Source of the DNA: Solidesulfovibrio aerotolerans
GTDB taxonomy: Bacteria; Desulfobacterota; Desulfovibrionia; Desulfovibrionales; Desulfovibrionaceae
Direction of reading: 5' to 3'
Assembly: GCF_009856865.1 (NCBI RefSeq)
Contig: NZ_WVUD01000030.1
Location: 1 to 45,017, forward strand
Length of the DNA stretch: 45,017 bases
Below, one piece after another: positions 1 through 7,464 of the stretch. The stretch's first letter is position 1. The number at the start of each line of letters is the position of its first letter. Under the pieces are notes generated by a model, which did no database searches, was not told the origin of the DNA, and saw only the letters and a list, made by a program, of their open reading frames with translations. Made by a program: the position numbers and the translations under genes.

Positions 1-122
1 GCTGGTGCAACGAAATCTGTTTCAGCAATGTGAAATTCTCGACCTCATTGACCCGCGACGGCAACGCTTAAAACCAAACAATTCTAGCAGGCTATCTCTT
101 CTAAATTAGCCGGACAGAAATG
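1..122. repeat. Terminal inverted repeat, left copy (IS end)
   Basis: These 122 bases are an exact reverse complement of 44891-45012 (read base by base). They contain the 3' end of a transposase gene and the terminal non-coding bases of an insertion sequence. The identity stops at 122/123, where unique sequence begins, so 122 marks the outer edge of the IS. The rest of the IS lies outside the window. A target duplication cannot be tested because the other IS ends are missing. Confidence 0.9.
2..109 (+). pseudogene. Transposase C-terminal fragment (partial at window edge)
   Basis: An open frame enters from the left edge and gives 35 residues beginning LVQRNLFQQCEILDLI and ending at a TAG (107-109). 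The helical 'QxNLF..xxIL.L' tail looks like the end of an IS4-like DDE transposase, but the fragment is too short to fix the family. It is incomplete only because the window starts here. The same tail is encoded on the minus strand at the right edge, so two copies of one element face each other across the window. Family assignment is tentative; that it is a repeated IS end is well supported. Confidence 0.6.
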
Positions 123-409
123 ATTTTTGACATCTTTATTTCATGTACTACACGCAGCGACAAAGCCGAAGGAACAAGTATTTCTTGAGGTACGTGTGCC
201 TTGCCGGGCAACAACTCTTTACCAGATAAAAACACAGCGTAATTGCGCATTCTTAGACTTCAGTTCTCAATTATCTCATGCAACGTCCTGGCATACGCAT
301 AGACGCCCGCCCGCCCCTGTGCTATTTTCAAAAGAACTTGTCGGTCCGCTTTTGCTGGCAAAAAAATTCCGCAATACCACAATTTTCAAAACGGGCGAGA
401 GGGTTTATT
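123..409. other. Intergenic region between IS end and metalloprotease gene
   Basis: The stretch is AT-richer than the rest of the window and has no convincing gene. A TTGACA hexamer lies at 126-131, only 4 bases from the IS edge, but I found no -10 element at a normal distance, so an IS-created promoter is not supported. An ORF start at 278 is only an upstream extension of the metalloprotease frame. Confidence 0.5.
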
Positions 410-862
410 ATGCACTCCACCATGTTATTTAAGTGCTTTTTTTCTCTCACGGCCATCATTTCCTTGTTGTTTTGCTCTGTGCCCATTCGGGCGGAGGATG
501 CGGGGGATTCCGGTCTCCTGCTGTTTATGCCCGCCATGACCACCTCTCCCCTCAGTCGCGACAGCGATGGGGACGGCCTCCCGGACCGCTGGGAGTTGCA
601 TGGCTATACGCAAAACGGTGTATTCGTCGATCTGCCGGCTCTGGGAGCAAATCCCTGGCGCAAAGATCTCTTCGTCTGGATGGACTATATGGTCACCCCG
701 GGCAGCACGAGCCTTGCCCCGCCGCAAAGTGTCATCAACAATATAGTAGCCGTCTTTAACAACGCACCTGTCGCCAATCCCGACGGAACAACAGGCATAA
801 CCATCCATCCCATTCTTAAAAACCAAGTCCCCTACGTGCAAACCCTCGGCGTCTCATCAAGT
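410..862 (+). pseudogene. Secreted metalloprotease, N-terminal half (disrupted by IS200-type element)
   Basis: This is the 5' part of a secreted zinc protease gene. The ATG at 410 follows a GAGAGGG ribosome site and opens a signal peptide (MHSTMLFKCFFSLTAIIS, cleavage likely after IRA). The mature part carries a thrombospondin-3-like calcium motif DSDGDGLPDRWE and a segment RKDLFVWMDYM typical of secreted metzincins with an N-terminal calcium motif. The frame runs into the inserted element near 862 and would stop at 919 inside it. The 3' half with the active site resumes at about 1483. Both halves are otherwise open and stop-free, so the insertion looks fairly recent. The exact junction base is uncertain by a few nucleotides. 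Confidence 0.8.
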
Positions 863-953
863 CAGCTACCCCCGGCAAAGCCGGGGGCATGCAAGGCAGT
901 GAACCGCTCAAAGCGGTGAGAACTGGAGACGCCTGAAGGCGGCAACCGCTACA

Positions 954-1376
954 TCAATTTGAGCTGATCGAGCCTACGGTCTTCATGCTCTTGTTTTTGA
1001 TGTACTCACGAACAAGAGCCTCATCCAGACCGACAGTTGAAACGAAGTAGCCTCGCGCCCAAAAGTTCTGGCCCACGAAGTTCCTTCGTCGCCCCATGAA
1101 ACTTCTTGCTATGTGAATTGCACTTTTCCCTTTGACGAAACCAACAACTGAAGCGACTGCATATTTTGGAGGGATGGAGATGAGCATGTGCACGTAGTCA
1201 GGCATAAGGTGTCCTTCGACCACCCTACTCTCCTTCTGCCGGGCCAGTTCCCTCAAAATTTCACCCATATGCAGGCGTAGTTGACCATACAGAACCTTTT
1301 TGCGGCACTTTGGGATCCAAACCACGTGGTACTTGCAGTCCCATACCGAGTGGCTTAGGCTTTCGTAGTCGTTCAC
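954..1376 (-). CDS. tnpA: IS200/IS605 transposase TnpA (Y1 HUH family), probably catalytically impaired
   Basis: The 140-residue product has the length and fold signature of IS200 TnpA single-strand transposases (SVWDCKYHVVWIPKCRKK at the start, PPKYAVASVVGFVKGKSAI, FWARGYFVSTVG). Translation starts at GTG 1376 behind a GGAGG site. The family normally shows PDHVHML, the HUH metal-binding pair. Here the codon is TAC, giving PDYVHML, so the first His is Tyr. The nucleophile Tyr of the REYIKN helix is present, but the residue four places later, normally the metal-ligand Gln, is Lys (YIKNK). With two of three metal ligands changed, activity is doubtful, although another copy could act in trans. 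The ribosome site lies inside a hairpin (1378-1428). Confidence 0.85.
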   Translation of the reverse strand: MNDYESLSHSVWDCKYHVVWIPKCRKKVLYGQLRLHMGEILRELARQKESRVVEGHLMPDYVHMLISIPPKYAVASVVGFVKGKSAIHIARSFMGRRRNFVGQNFWARGYFVSTVGLDEALVREYIKNKSMKTVGSISSN

Positions 1377-1377
1377 A

Positions 1378-1428
1378 GGAAGCCTCCGTCTGTTTGAACT
1401 TTAAGCGGTTCAAGCGATGGAGGCTTCC
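1378..1428 (-). promoter_or_regulatory. Hairpin sequestering the tnpA ribosome-binding site
   Basis: The 10-base arms GGAAGCCTCC (1378-1387) and GGAGGCTTCC (1419-1428) are perfect complements. On the tnpA mRNA the 3' arm contains the GGAGG site placed 6 bases before the GTG start, so pairing would hide it. IS200 elements are known to use such a 5' leader hairpin to block translation from read-through transcripts. Confidence 0.7.
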
Positions 1429-1482
1429 GATTCCAGGAACTGTCAAACTTTGTGAGTCCCCCGGCAGAGCCGGGGGTTTACT

Positions 1483-2265
1483 CGATATTATTACACCCAG
1501 GTCTGGACAGACTTCGATGCGCTCAAAAACAATTCATTCCCGGCCGCCTACGCTCCAGCCTTTCGCTATATGATTTGGGCCAACAGCTACAACCAGGGCA
1601 CCTCCAGCGGCCTGGCCCGGGACATTCCGTCTACGGATTTCATTGTGAGTTTGGGCGGCTGGGGCACTGTCGGTGGCACCGACTGGCAAAAGCTCGGGAC
1701 ATTTATCCACGAGCTGGGCCATTGCCTGGGCCTCACCCACGGCGGTACGGACCATGAAAATTGGAAACCCAACTATTTAAGCGTCATGAACTACTTTTTC
1801 CAGACCTGGGGCCTCTATAAAAACGGCCAATGGGGAGACGCCGGCTATCCACTGAACTTCGATTACCAGCGCATAAACACGCCGTCCCTGAACAAGGCGG
1901 CCCTCCAGGAGGGGCTGGGACTAACCGGAGTCGATGACGTCAGCGCCTATGGCACCAGATACTGGTATAACAACGGCTCCAGTTCAACCTATGTAACAAA
2001 TGTTTCCCTTGGCATTGATTGGAATAAAAATGGCGTTATCGACGCCTCACCCGTCAGTGCGGACATCGACGACTCCGGCTCCGCCTCCGGCACACTGACC
2101 GCGCAAAACAACTGGCCCAATATCAATTACAGTGCCAATGGCCAAATCGGCCCCAATGCCGGCGCAGCCCGGTTGCAGGCCGCTGGGTTGGATATGCCGC
2201 AAGAATTGAAAGAGGAACTGGACTGGACGACCCAGCAGCGCTTGGAGCAGAACCGTGAGCAGTAG
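1483..2265 (+). pseudogene. Secreted metalloprotease, C-terminal half with zinc site (disrupted by IS)
   Basis: This is the 3' part of the protease gene split by the IS200-type element. It begins at about RYYYTQVWTDFDALKNN and holds the catalytic motif HELGHCLGLTHGG (HExxHxxGxxH, metzincin type) followed by SVMNYFF, which fits the Met-turn. A second acidic segment, DWNKNGVID, resembles a calcium loop. Translation from the ATG at 1570 could give a 231-residue product with the zinc site, but without signal peptide or upstream ribosome site, so a functional secreted enzyme is unlikely. The TAA-less end is a TAG at 2263-2265. The gene has no obvious operon partners. Confidence 0.8.
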
Positions 2266-2268
2266 GGG

Positions 2269-2490
2269 CTAGGGCCGCAGCAACAAGAACGGCCAGACAC
2301 TGCTCTTGGCGCTTGGACCAGGACCAGCCGGCACAAGAACCGCAGCAGCAAGGGCGGCTTGGCATCCTCCCGGGGCTTGGACGAAAATCAGGGGCAACAG
2401 CGCCGCAGCCACGACCGGCGAGGCCCGAGCAGCGCCGCCTGGGGCAGGAAGGAGCAGCGCGATACGTTGGAACGCGTCTTCTTGGTTCAT
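2269..2490 (-). CDS. Hypothetical small hydrophobic protein (doubtful)
   Basis: A 73-codon frame on the minus strand (MNQEDAFQRIALLLPA...) starts behind a GGCGGGG stretch that could bind ribosomes. It contains hydrophobic runs such as PVVAAALLPLIFV and ALAAAVLVPAG that could form two membrane segments. It converges on the protease end with 3 bases between. I recognise no family. The competing plus-strand frames here look random. It may simply be an open frame in GC-rich non-coding DNA; I list it because the 2266-2752 gap holds nothing better. Confidence 0.25.
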   Translation of the reverse strand: MNQEDAFQRIALLLPAPGGAARASPVVAAALLPLIFVQAPGGCQAALAAAVLVPAGPGPSAKSSVWPFLLLRP

Positions 2491-2752
2491 GGTGCAGTCC
2501 CCGCCTGCCCGTGTTCACGCCAACGCCCCGCAAATGGTGCACGTGTGTACCGTTCTGGCAGCACCTCCATGCTTTTCTTGCGTACCAACATTCCGTAATT
2601 ATTGTGTTTATTCTCAACGAAAGTTCTATGTCTCACTGAGAACGCGAACGAGCGAGAATTACCCAATTCCACAAAGTATTGCTCGACATACTTGCCATCG
2701 AAGCATTGTATGGTTACAGAGAGGCATCACCAATAGAACAGATGAGGAAACC

Positions 2753-3160
2753 ATGGACGAATACACCCAGGCCGCTCTTGAGATTGTGAAAGTTCAGGCA
2801 ACGACGCGCGCGATGAGCCAGGAAGAGATTGTCAGTATGGTCAGCACGCTGGCAAAAGGCTTCCAAGCCATCGAAGCGGGTCAACCAATTGCAGGTTCCG
2901 GTGAAGACGCTGCTCCGGTCATGGACCCGAAAAAGGCCATCAAGGAATCTTCCATCACCTGCCTGGCCTGTGGCAAGTCCTTCAAGGTCATCACCAAGAA
3001 GCACCTTGCCAGCCATGGACTCACTTCAGACGAATACCGCGCCAAATACGGCTACAAAAAGGGTACGGGATTGGCTTGCAAGTCCCTGGTTCGCAACCGC
3101 CGCGCCAAGATGCAGGACATGCGTCTTTGGGAACGCAAAGGTGCCAAGAAAGCCGAATAA
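2753..3160 (+). CDS. MucR/Ros-family transcriptional regulator
   Basis: The 135-residue protein has the MucR/Ros zinc-finger signature: ITCLACGKSFKVITKKHLASHGLTSDEYRAKYGYKKG (residues about 65-101), with CxxC and HxxxH ligands, then a basic tail (NRRAKMQDMRLWERKGAKKAE). Ros/MucR proteins bind AT-rich DNA and silence or activate exopolysaccharide, motility and horizontally acquired genes. The N-terminal half is helical, as in MucR oligomerisation regions. The ATG at 2753 has a GATGAGG ribosome site 5 bases upstream; longer upstream extensions of the frame lack any. A strong terminator follows at 3209. The exopolysaccharide operon in this window is a plausible target, but nothing here proves it. 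Confidence 0.88.
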   Translation: MDEYTQAALEIVKVQATTRAMSQEEIVSMVSTLAKGFQAIEAGQPIAGSGEDAAPVMDPKKAIKESSITCLACGKSFKVITKKHLASHGLTSDEYRAKYGYKKGTGLACKSLVRNRRAKMQDMRLWERKGAKKAE

Positions 3161-3208
3161 CCCCGCTCCGTTCCCGGCGCTGCCGCCGGACAGAAACAGC
3201 TTCACCCA

Positions 3209-3246
3209 AGCCCCCGACGCCCCACCCGGCGTTGGGGGCTTTTTTA
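3209..3246 (+). terminator. Intrinsic terminator after the MucR-like gene
   Basis: AGCCCCCGACGCC (3209-3221) pairs with GGCGTTGGGGGCT (3228-3240) with one mismatch and is followed by a T run. It lies between convergent genes and could serve both. Confidence 0.85.
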
Positions 3247-3269
3247 CGGACACTCTCGGGCCGGCGGTG

Positions 3270-5390
3270 TCAGGGAACGATCTTGGCGGCGGCAGCCTGG
3301 GCGCAGCGGGCCGCCTGGGCCGCGAGGTCGGGCGGCGAAGCCAGATAGACCGCGATATCGACCCGGTCGAGCTGCTCCGGCTTCAGGTACTTCTCCGCAA
3401 AGGTGCGATACACGCCGGAGGTGAGGAACAGATCGAAGAGGTCGGCATCAATGAGCCGGTCGTTGCGCATAAAGCTCATGATGCGGATGGCTTCCTGTAA
3501 GGTCTTGGCTTTTTTGTAGGGACGGTCGGAAGCGGTCAGGGCTTCAAAGATATCGGCAATGGCCAGCATCCGGGATTGCAGCGGCAGTTCCTTGACGTCG
3601 ATGCCCCGGGGATAGCCCGTGCCGGCCATGGTTTCGTGGTGGGCGGCGGCAAACTCCGCCACCCGGCCGAGTTGCTTGGGAAACGGCAGTTGCTCAAGCA
3701 TAAGCAGGGTCTGGATGGTGTGTTCCTTGATCTTGAAAAACTCTTCCGGTGTGAGCGTCCCCCGACTGATACGCAGGTTGTACAGTTCGCCGAAGTTGTA
3801 CAAATGCCTGGGGATGTCCATACTGATGCCGTAGGCTTTGGGATCGAAACCGGATTCCTCGGTGTTGGGCCGCCGCACGAGGTGTTCTTTTTTGTCGGCA
3901 AGCAACCGTTCCACCGCCGGCACAGGCGCTTGCGGGATTGTTTCCAGACGCCGCAGCTCGACATGGGACAGGCCGAGCCGGTCGTCAAAATGCCGCTGCC
4001 AGGTCGCCTGGGCGATTGTTTCCAGCCGCTCGACCCGCTCGGGACTCATGAACTCGCCGCCCAGGTTGCACTCGGCCACAAAGGCGAAATCGTCCATAAG
4101 GGCCGCGATTTTGGTTTTGAGCGCGGCTTCCAGGGCCTCGGGCGCTTCCCGCCCCTCAGCCAGGGCGCGGAGATGCCCGATGACGGCGTCACGGTAGAGC
4201 ACTTCAAAGCGCATGCGGATCTCGTGGATGCGATTGTAGATCGTCTCCAGCTTGGTGGCCTTGTCCACCACATGTTCGGGTGTTGTGACCTTGCCGCAGT
4301 CGTGAAGCCAGCAGGCCAGATGAAATTCCCGCTGCTCGGTCTCGCTCATGTCGAATTCGGCGAAAATCCCTTCCTGGCATTGGCAGGCCGACGCGGCCAG
4401 CAGGCTGCCGATGACCGGCACCCGGGCGCAGTGCCCGCCGGTGTAGGGCGACTTGGTGTCGATGGCACCGGCGATGACCTGGATGATGGCGTCGAGCAGC
4501 CGGGTCTGGGTCTCCATGAGATTCTGGTTGTCCTGGGCCACGGCCGCCTGGGAGGCCAGGGCTTCCATGAACCGCCGGGCTTCGGTGCCAAAGGGCACGA
4601 TGCGCCCGCTGCCGCTGGCCCGGGCATTGACCAGCACCAGCACGCCCAGCACCTCGCCTTCGCGGGGGCGAAGCGGCACGGCCAGAAACGACTGGGTGCG
4701 GTAGCCGTGGCGCGCGTCAAAGGCAAAGATGTCGGTAAAATCGAAATCGTTGCTGTCGTAGACATTGGCAACGCTCAGCGTGCGTTCGGTCAACAGGGCG
4801 TGGGCCACGGGATGGTCGTAGCGCGGCCGGCCGGCGGCATCGCGAACAGCAATGCGCTCTTCGGGCACACTGCGGCCGGACAGCCCGCCAAGACGCAGTT
4901 CCAGGGTGTCGAAGCGCAGGATTTCATAGCCCAGACTGCCGTCGTCGAGCCGGGAATAGAGGATGCCGCCGTCGGCGTTGGCCAACTCTTTTTGTCCCTG
5001 GACCACCATTTCCATGAACCGGGCATGTTGCCGCTCCCTGGACAGGGCGATACCCAAGCGAACCAGGCCTTCAAGCTTTTCCTGGGCGGCCAGCAGTTCC
5101 CTGGTCCGTTCCTTGACTTTTTCTTCAAGGTTGTCGGCATGCTCTGACAAGGCCTGATGGGCTTTCTCCAATTCCTGCTGTTGCTGCCGGATCGTTATAT
5201 GGGCATTTTTGAGGCGCTCTTCAAAACGATCACTCATCCGCACCAGGCGGTTGGTGATTTTGAGCAGTTTGGTGTAACTGCCGAGCAGACTCGTAAATTC
5301 GACCGACCAATCCGCCGCCTCCGGCCGGGCCAGGACAGCTTCGCCGCGTTCGATGACCCGGCGTTCGGTCTCATAGGTGTCAAATGTCAT
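3270..5390 (-). CDS. GAF-HD-GYP protein, putative cyclic-di-GMP phosphodiesterase
   Basis: The 706-residue cytoplasmic protein has a coiled coil (about 45-115, rich in E/K/Q), a GAF domain (about 115-290, SFLAVPLRPREGEVLGVLVLVN) and a C-terminal HD-GYP domain. Visible catalytic motifs are HCARV (320-324), HDCGK (363-367, usually HDIGK), HHETMAGTGYP (585-595) and IADIFEALTASDRPYKKA. HD-GYP domains hydrolyse cyclic-di-GMP. The HD and GYP motifs are about 220 residues apart, some 150 more than usual, so a large insertion lies in the catalytic domain (about 385-540). The chosen ATG at 5390 lies 4 bases after the SiaC-like stop; the longer frame would overlap that gene. It is probably co-transcribed with the SiaB/SiaC genes upstream and is likely their output enzyme. 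Confidence 0.88.
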   Translation of the reverse strand: MTFDTYETERRVIERGEAVLARPEAADWSVEFTSLLGSYTKLLKITNRLVRMSDRFEERLKNAHITIRQQQQELEKAHQALSEHADNLEEKVKERTRELLAAQEKLEGLVRLGIALSRERQHARFMEMVVQGQKELANADGGILYSRLDDGSLGYEILRFDTLELRLGGLSGRSVPEERIAVRDAAGRPRYDHPVAHALLTERTLSVANVYDSNDFDFTDIFAFDARHGYRTQSFLAVPLRPREGEVLGVLVLVNARASGSGRIVPFGTEARRFMEALASQAAVAQDNQNLMETQTRLLDAIIQVIAGAIDTKSPYTGGHCARVPVIGSLLAASACQCQEGIFAEFDMSETEQREFHLACWLHDCGKVTTPEHVVDKATKLETIYNRIHEIRMRFEVLYRDAVIGHLRALAEGREAPEALEAALKTKIAALMDDFAFVAECNLGGEFMSPERVERLETIAQATWQRHFDDRLGLSHVELRRLETIPQAPVPAVERLLADKKEHLVRRPNTEESGFDPKAYGISMDIPRHLYNFGELYNLRISRGTLTPEEFFKIKEHTIQTLLMLEQLPFPKQLGRVAEFAAAHHETMAGTGYPRGIDVKELPLQSRMLAIADIFEALTASDRPYKKAKTLQEAIRIMSFMRNDRLIDADLFDLFLTSGVYRTFAEKYLKPEQLDRVDIAVYLASPPDLAAQAARCAQAAAAKIVP

Positions 5391-5394
5391 AGGC

Positions 5395-5775
5395 TTAGCG
5401 CGCCAGCAGCGTAAACGTGGCGTGCTTGAGCTCTTCACAAAACTCTTCACCCAGTTCTTCCATGGTGTCGTCGTCCGGCGCAAAGGCCCAGTTAATAGTG
5501 ACGGTGTTGCCGCGTTCGGCGGTGCTGTCAAGCAGATCAAACAAATTCATGATAATTTTTGCGGTACTGCTGTTGAAATAAATGAACTCAAAGGTGAAAT
5601 GCACTTTTTCGTTCTCAAGGCCTTCCAGATGTTCCGTCAACTGCATGATCGGCGGACCGTAAAAGTCTTTTATGTCCTCAGGATAGGACTCGCCACGCAT
5701 AAGAAACGTATTTGTTTCAAAATCAAAATTGATTTCAGGAGTCCGTTGCGCCGCGCTGATAGTAAGAATTGTCAT
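5395..5775 (-). CDS. siaC: SiaC-family regulatory phosphoprotein (DUF1987)
   Basis: The 126-residue product matches the SiaC family: RTPEINFDFETNTFLMRGESYPED near the start, EFIYFNSSTAKIIMNLFDLL in the middle, and DDDTMEELGEEF..HATFTLL at the end. In Pseudomonas, SiaC is phosphorylated by SiaB, dephosphorylated by SiaA, and in its unphosphorylated form activates the diguanylate cyclase SiaD to promote aggregation. The phosphosite is expected in the YFNSST segment. The ATG at 5775 has a GGAAG site. It sits 13 bases after the SiaB-like gene and 4 bases before the HD-GYP gene, so the three form one operon. Here the adjacent enzyme degrades rather than makes cyclic-di-GMP. Confidence 0.85.
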   Translation of the reverse strand: MTILTISAAQRTPEINFDFETNTFLMRGESYPEDIKDFYGPPIMQLTEHLEGLENEKVHFTFEFIYFNSSTAKIIMNLFDLLDSTAERGNTVTINWAFAPDDDTMEELGEEFCEELKHATFTLLAR

Positions 5776-5788
5776 AGGTACTTCCGAA

Positions 5789-6334
5789 TTAAATAAACGC
5801 TTTGATAGCAAAAAAGACCCTGGTTTCGTCCAGCGGATCAAAATCGTATTCGATGCCGCCCTCGGCCCGCCGGGCGATGTCGATAAAGCCCACCCCGGCC
5901 CCTTTGCTGCCCTCGGGGGCGTCGCTCTTCAGCGTTTCTTTCCACAAGGCCTTAAGGCCTTCCTTGTCCAGACTCTTGATCTTGTCCAACCCGTCCCGCA
6001 GACGCACCGCGTCGTCCTTGTTGACAACATTGCCGCAGGCGACAAAAAAATTCTCGTCCACCTCGCCCACGGCCACAATGCCATAGCTCATATCGGTTTT
6101 ATCGGCGTGCGTTTCCCGCTCGGCAGAATAGCGGATAACATTTTGCATCTGTTCAACAAACACGGAAAAAATTGTCTTGCATTTTTTCTTGTCCAATTCG
6201 GTCATTTCCAGCTTCTTTTTAATGGCATTGCCGATGCCAAGAAGCAGATCTTCCGTCATGTATCCGCTGTAGCAAAACGAAATACCTTGAGACTGGAATT
6301 GATTCCTGAATTTGGCCAATGTCTGTGCAAGCAT
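5789..6334 (-). CDS. siaB: SiaB-family protein kinase (DUF6272)
   Basis: The 181-residue protein is a SiaB-type, GHKL-like serine/threonine kinase: FVEQMQNVIRYSAE (N-box-like helix), YGIVAVG, and SKGAGVGFIDIARRA (glycine-rich ATP-lid region), ending EYDFDPLDETRVFFAIKAFI. SiaB kinases phosphorylate SiaC, the product of the next gene. The ATG at 6334 follows a strong GGAGGAAGA site; the frame continues 60 codons upstream without another good start. It is the first gene of the leftward siaB-siaC-HD-GYP operon. No SiaA-type phosphatase is present within the window. Confidence 0.82.
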   Translation of the reverse strand: MLAQTLAKFRNQFQSQGISFCYSGYMTEDLLLGIGNAIKKKLEMTELDKKKCKTIFSVFVEQMQNVIRYSAERETHADKTDMSYGIVAVGEVDENFFVACGNVVNKDDAVRLRDGLDKIKSLDKEGLKALWKETLKSDAPEGSKGAGVGFIDIARRAEGGIEYDFDPLDETRVFFAIKAFI

Positions 6335-6797
6335 TCTTCCTCCAGAGAATATATCCTTCGAACTTCTCTGCCCGGGCACACCCGTTGACCCAACACCATC
6401 GACAACGCGCGGGCACTGCCCCCGTCGTTCACCGGATGGCGGCAGGTGCGACGCCTGCAACCGGTGCCACGGTATTTTTCCGCCCCACCTTCTCTTTGAC
6501 CGCACTTGCAACAAAACTCAAGCAAAACCCCGCATCGCCCCAACGTTCCGCCTGCCTTGGCTGCAACAGCCAGGACACTTTCTGTTGCAATCGTCAACCG
6601 CCACTTTTCCAGGCAGCCGCCTGCCGCACCAAATCACGCCAATGCCCCCGGTAGTTTCGCAACCGCCGGCGATTCCAGCCCGGCGCAGATATTTTTTCCA
6701 TAGACCGGGCAGGCCTTTTCCGTCTTCGGCTGCAGGCTTAAACAGAGCCGGCCTGCTTCGCGCATGACAACCCCCCTTGCTCCTGCTAGGATGCATT
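6335..6797. other. Intergenic region without a supported gene
   Basis: About 460 bases separate the SiaB gene from the next small gene. Several minus-strand frames cross it, but they lack ribosome sites, share the same span and have no recognisable family. The promoter of the leftward siaB operon should be here, yet no clear -35/-10 pair was found. Confidence 0.5.
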
Positions 6798-6971
6798 ATG
6801 GAATGGATCTTTATCAGCCTCGCCGTGGGTATCGTGGCCCTGGTCGCCCTGGTCGCCCTGGTCGGCAATCGCCATGACGGAGAGTCTGTCAGGGGGTCTT
6901 TCGATTTCGACCGCTACAAACAAAACGAACTGTCCAAACGCGGCTTGTTTGACAAGACCAAGTGGCGCTAA
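6798..6971 (+). CDS. Small single-pass membrane protein, unknown function
   Basis: The 57-residue product has one N-terminal membrane segment (MEWIFISLAVGIVALVALVALVG, about residues 3-23) and a short basic, soluble tail (SFDFDRYKQNELSKRGLFDKTKWR). The membrane part contains a direct CTGGTCGCC repeat in the DNA, giving ALVALVALV. I chose the ATG at 6798 with a TAGGAT element upstream; a TTG at 6777 in the same frame is less likely. No family is recognised. The next hypothetical gene starts 54 bases downstream on the same strand. Confidence 0.6.
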   Translation: MEWIFISLAVGIVALVALVALVGNRHDGESVRGSFDFDRYKQNELSKRGLFDKTKWR

Positions 6972-7025
6972 CGCCCTGCCCTGACCAGCCACCCCACCAC
7001 ACACCAAAAACAGGGGGAATTTCCC

Positions 7026-7271
7026 ATGATAAAAAAAGATACAAGCAAGCCCACAACCCTGGCCGACAAAAAAGCCGATGCCAAGGAACTGTGCCTGTCC
7101 CGCCTGCGCACCGTGCCGCGCGAAAAACGGGAAGCCGCCGCCGAAGCGATCCTCGCCCTGGCCGACCCCGAATGGTGGGAACTGCGTCCCCGGGGGGCCG
7201 ACGTGTTCATGCTCATCCTCGAAGCACGCAAGGCCCAGGCCACAGCCATCATCAACGCCGCCGGGAAGTGA
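7026..7271 (+). CDS. Hypothetical small soluble protein
   Basis: The 81-residue product is charged and helical with two conserved-looking Trp residues (DPEWWELRPRGADVFMLI). There is no signal peptide, membrane segment or known motif. A GGGGGAA ribosome site lies 6 bases before the ATG. The codon composition agrees with neighbouring genes, and the stop is followed directly by a copy of the hairpin-rich intergenic repeat. Function unknown. Confidence 0.6.
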   Translation: MIKKDTSKPTTLADKKADAKELCLSRLRTVPREKREAAAEAILALADPEWWELRPRGADVFMLILEARKAQATAIINAAGK

Positions 7272-7464
7272 GACGAAGAGGCCTCCGGCGGCCGGGGGGG
7301 ATAATCCCCCCCGGACCCCCTTGACAGGAGAAGTATTTACAGGGGGTTAGGGCGCTGGATGGCAAGACGGTCGGTTGTGGAGCGGGACAAGCAGGTGTTC
7401 GCTCTTGACGGGAACCAACGCGTCCCCCCTTTCCCCCTTGCCTTGAGGTGGGATTCCAAAGGGC
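7272..7464. repeat. REP-like hairpin repeat, copy 1 (convergent intergenic)
   Basis: The region begins with a purine-rich lead and the core GCCTCCGGCGGCCGGGG (7281-7297). A perfect hairpin with 9-base arms follows (7292-7314, loop ATAAT), then CCCCC and the TTTACAGGGGG tail. The spacer GCTGGATGGCAAGACGGTCG resembles that of copy 2. A decayed inverted arm (GCCCCTTGACCGCCGCAGGC, about 7470) overlaps the end of the next gene. It lies between convergent genes and probably terminates both. Confidence 0.75.

Larger units (their letters stand above)
863..1482 (-). mobile_element. IS200/IS605-family insertion (IS200 type, tnpA only)
   Basis: A small element of about 620 bases carries one gene, tnpA, on the minus strand. 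Subterminal hairpins lie near both ends: 869-887 (CCCCCGGC-aaa-GCCGGGGG) and 1458-1476 (CCCCCGGC-aga-GCCGGGGG). This is the family's usual layout: imperfect palindromes instead of terminal inverted repeats, and no target duplication. There is no tnpB and no room for an omega-RNA, so it is the IS200 type. Removing 863-1482 restores one continuous protease frame reading VSS-S-RYYYTQVW. Boundaries are inferred from the hairpins and the frame and may be off by a few bases. Confidence 0.8.

Noticed and set aside
126-131. Outward promoter created by the left IS end
   Set aside because: A TTGACA lies next to the IS edge, but no -10 hexamer occurs at 16-18 bases.
863-1482. IS605-type element with TnpB nuclease and omega-RNA
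   Set aside because: Only tnpA is present and the element is about 620 bases, leaving no room for tnpB or a guide RNA.
3576-5147. 523-codon open frame antisense to the HD-GYP gene
   Set aside because: It is a mirror frame of high-GC coding sequence with low-complexity composition and no ribosome site; the minus-strand protein has clear GAF and HD-GYP motifs.
6256-6868. Cys-rich minus-strand frames upstream of the SiaB gene
   Set aside because: Two overlapping frames compete, neither has a ribosome site or family similarity, and the region is better explained as non-coding.
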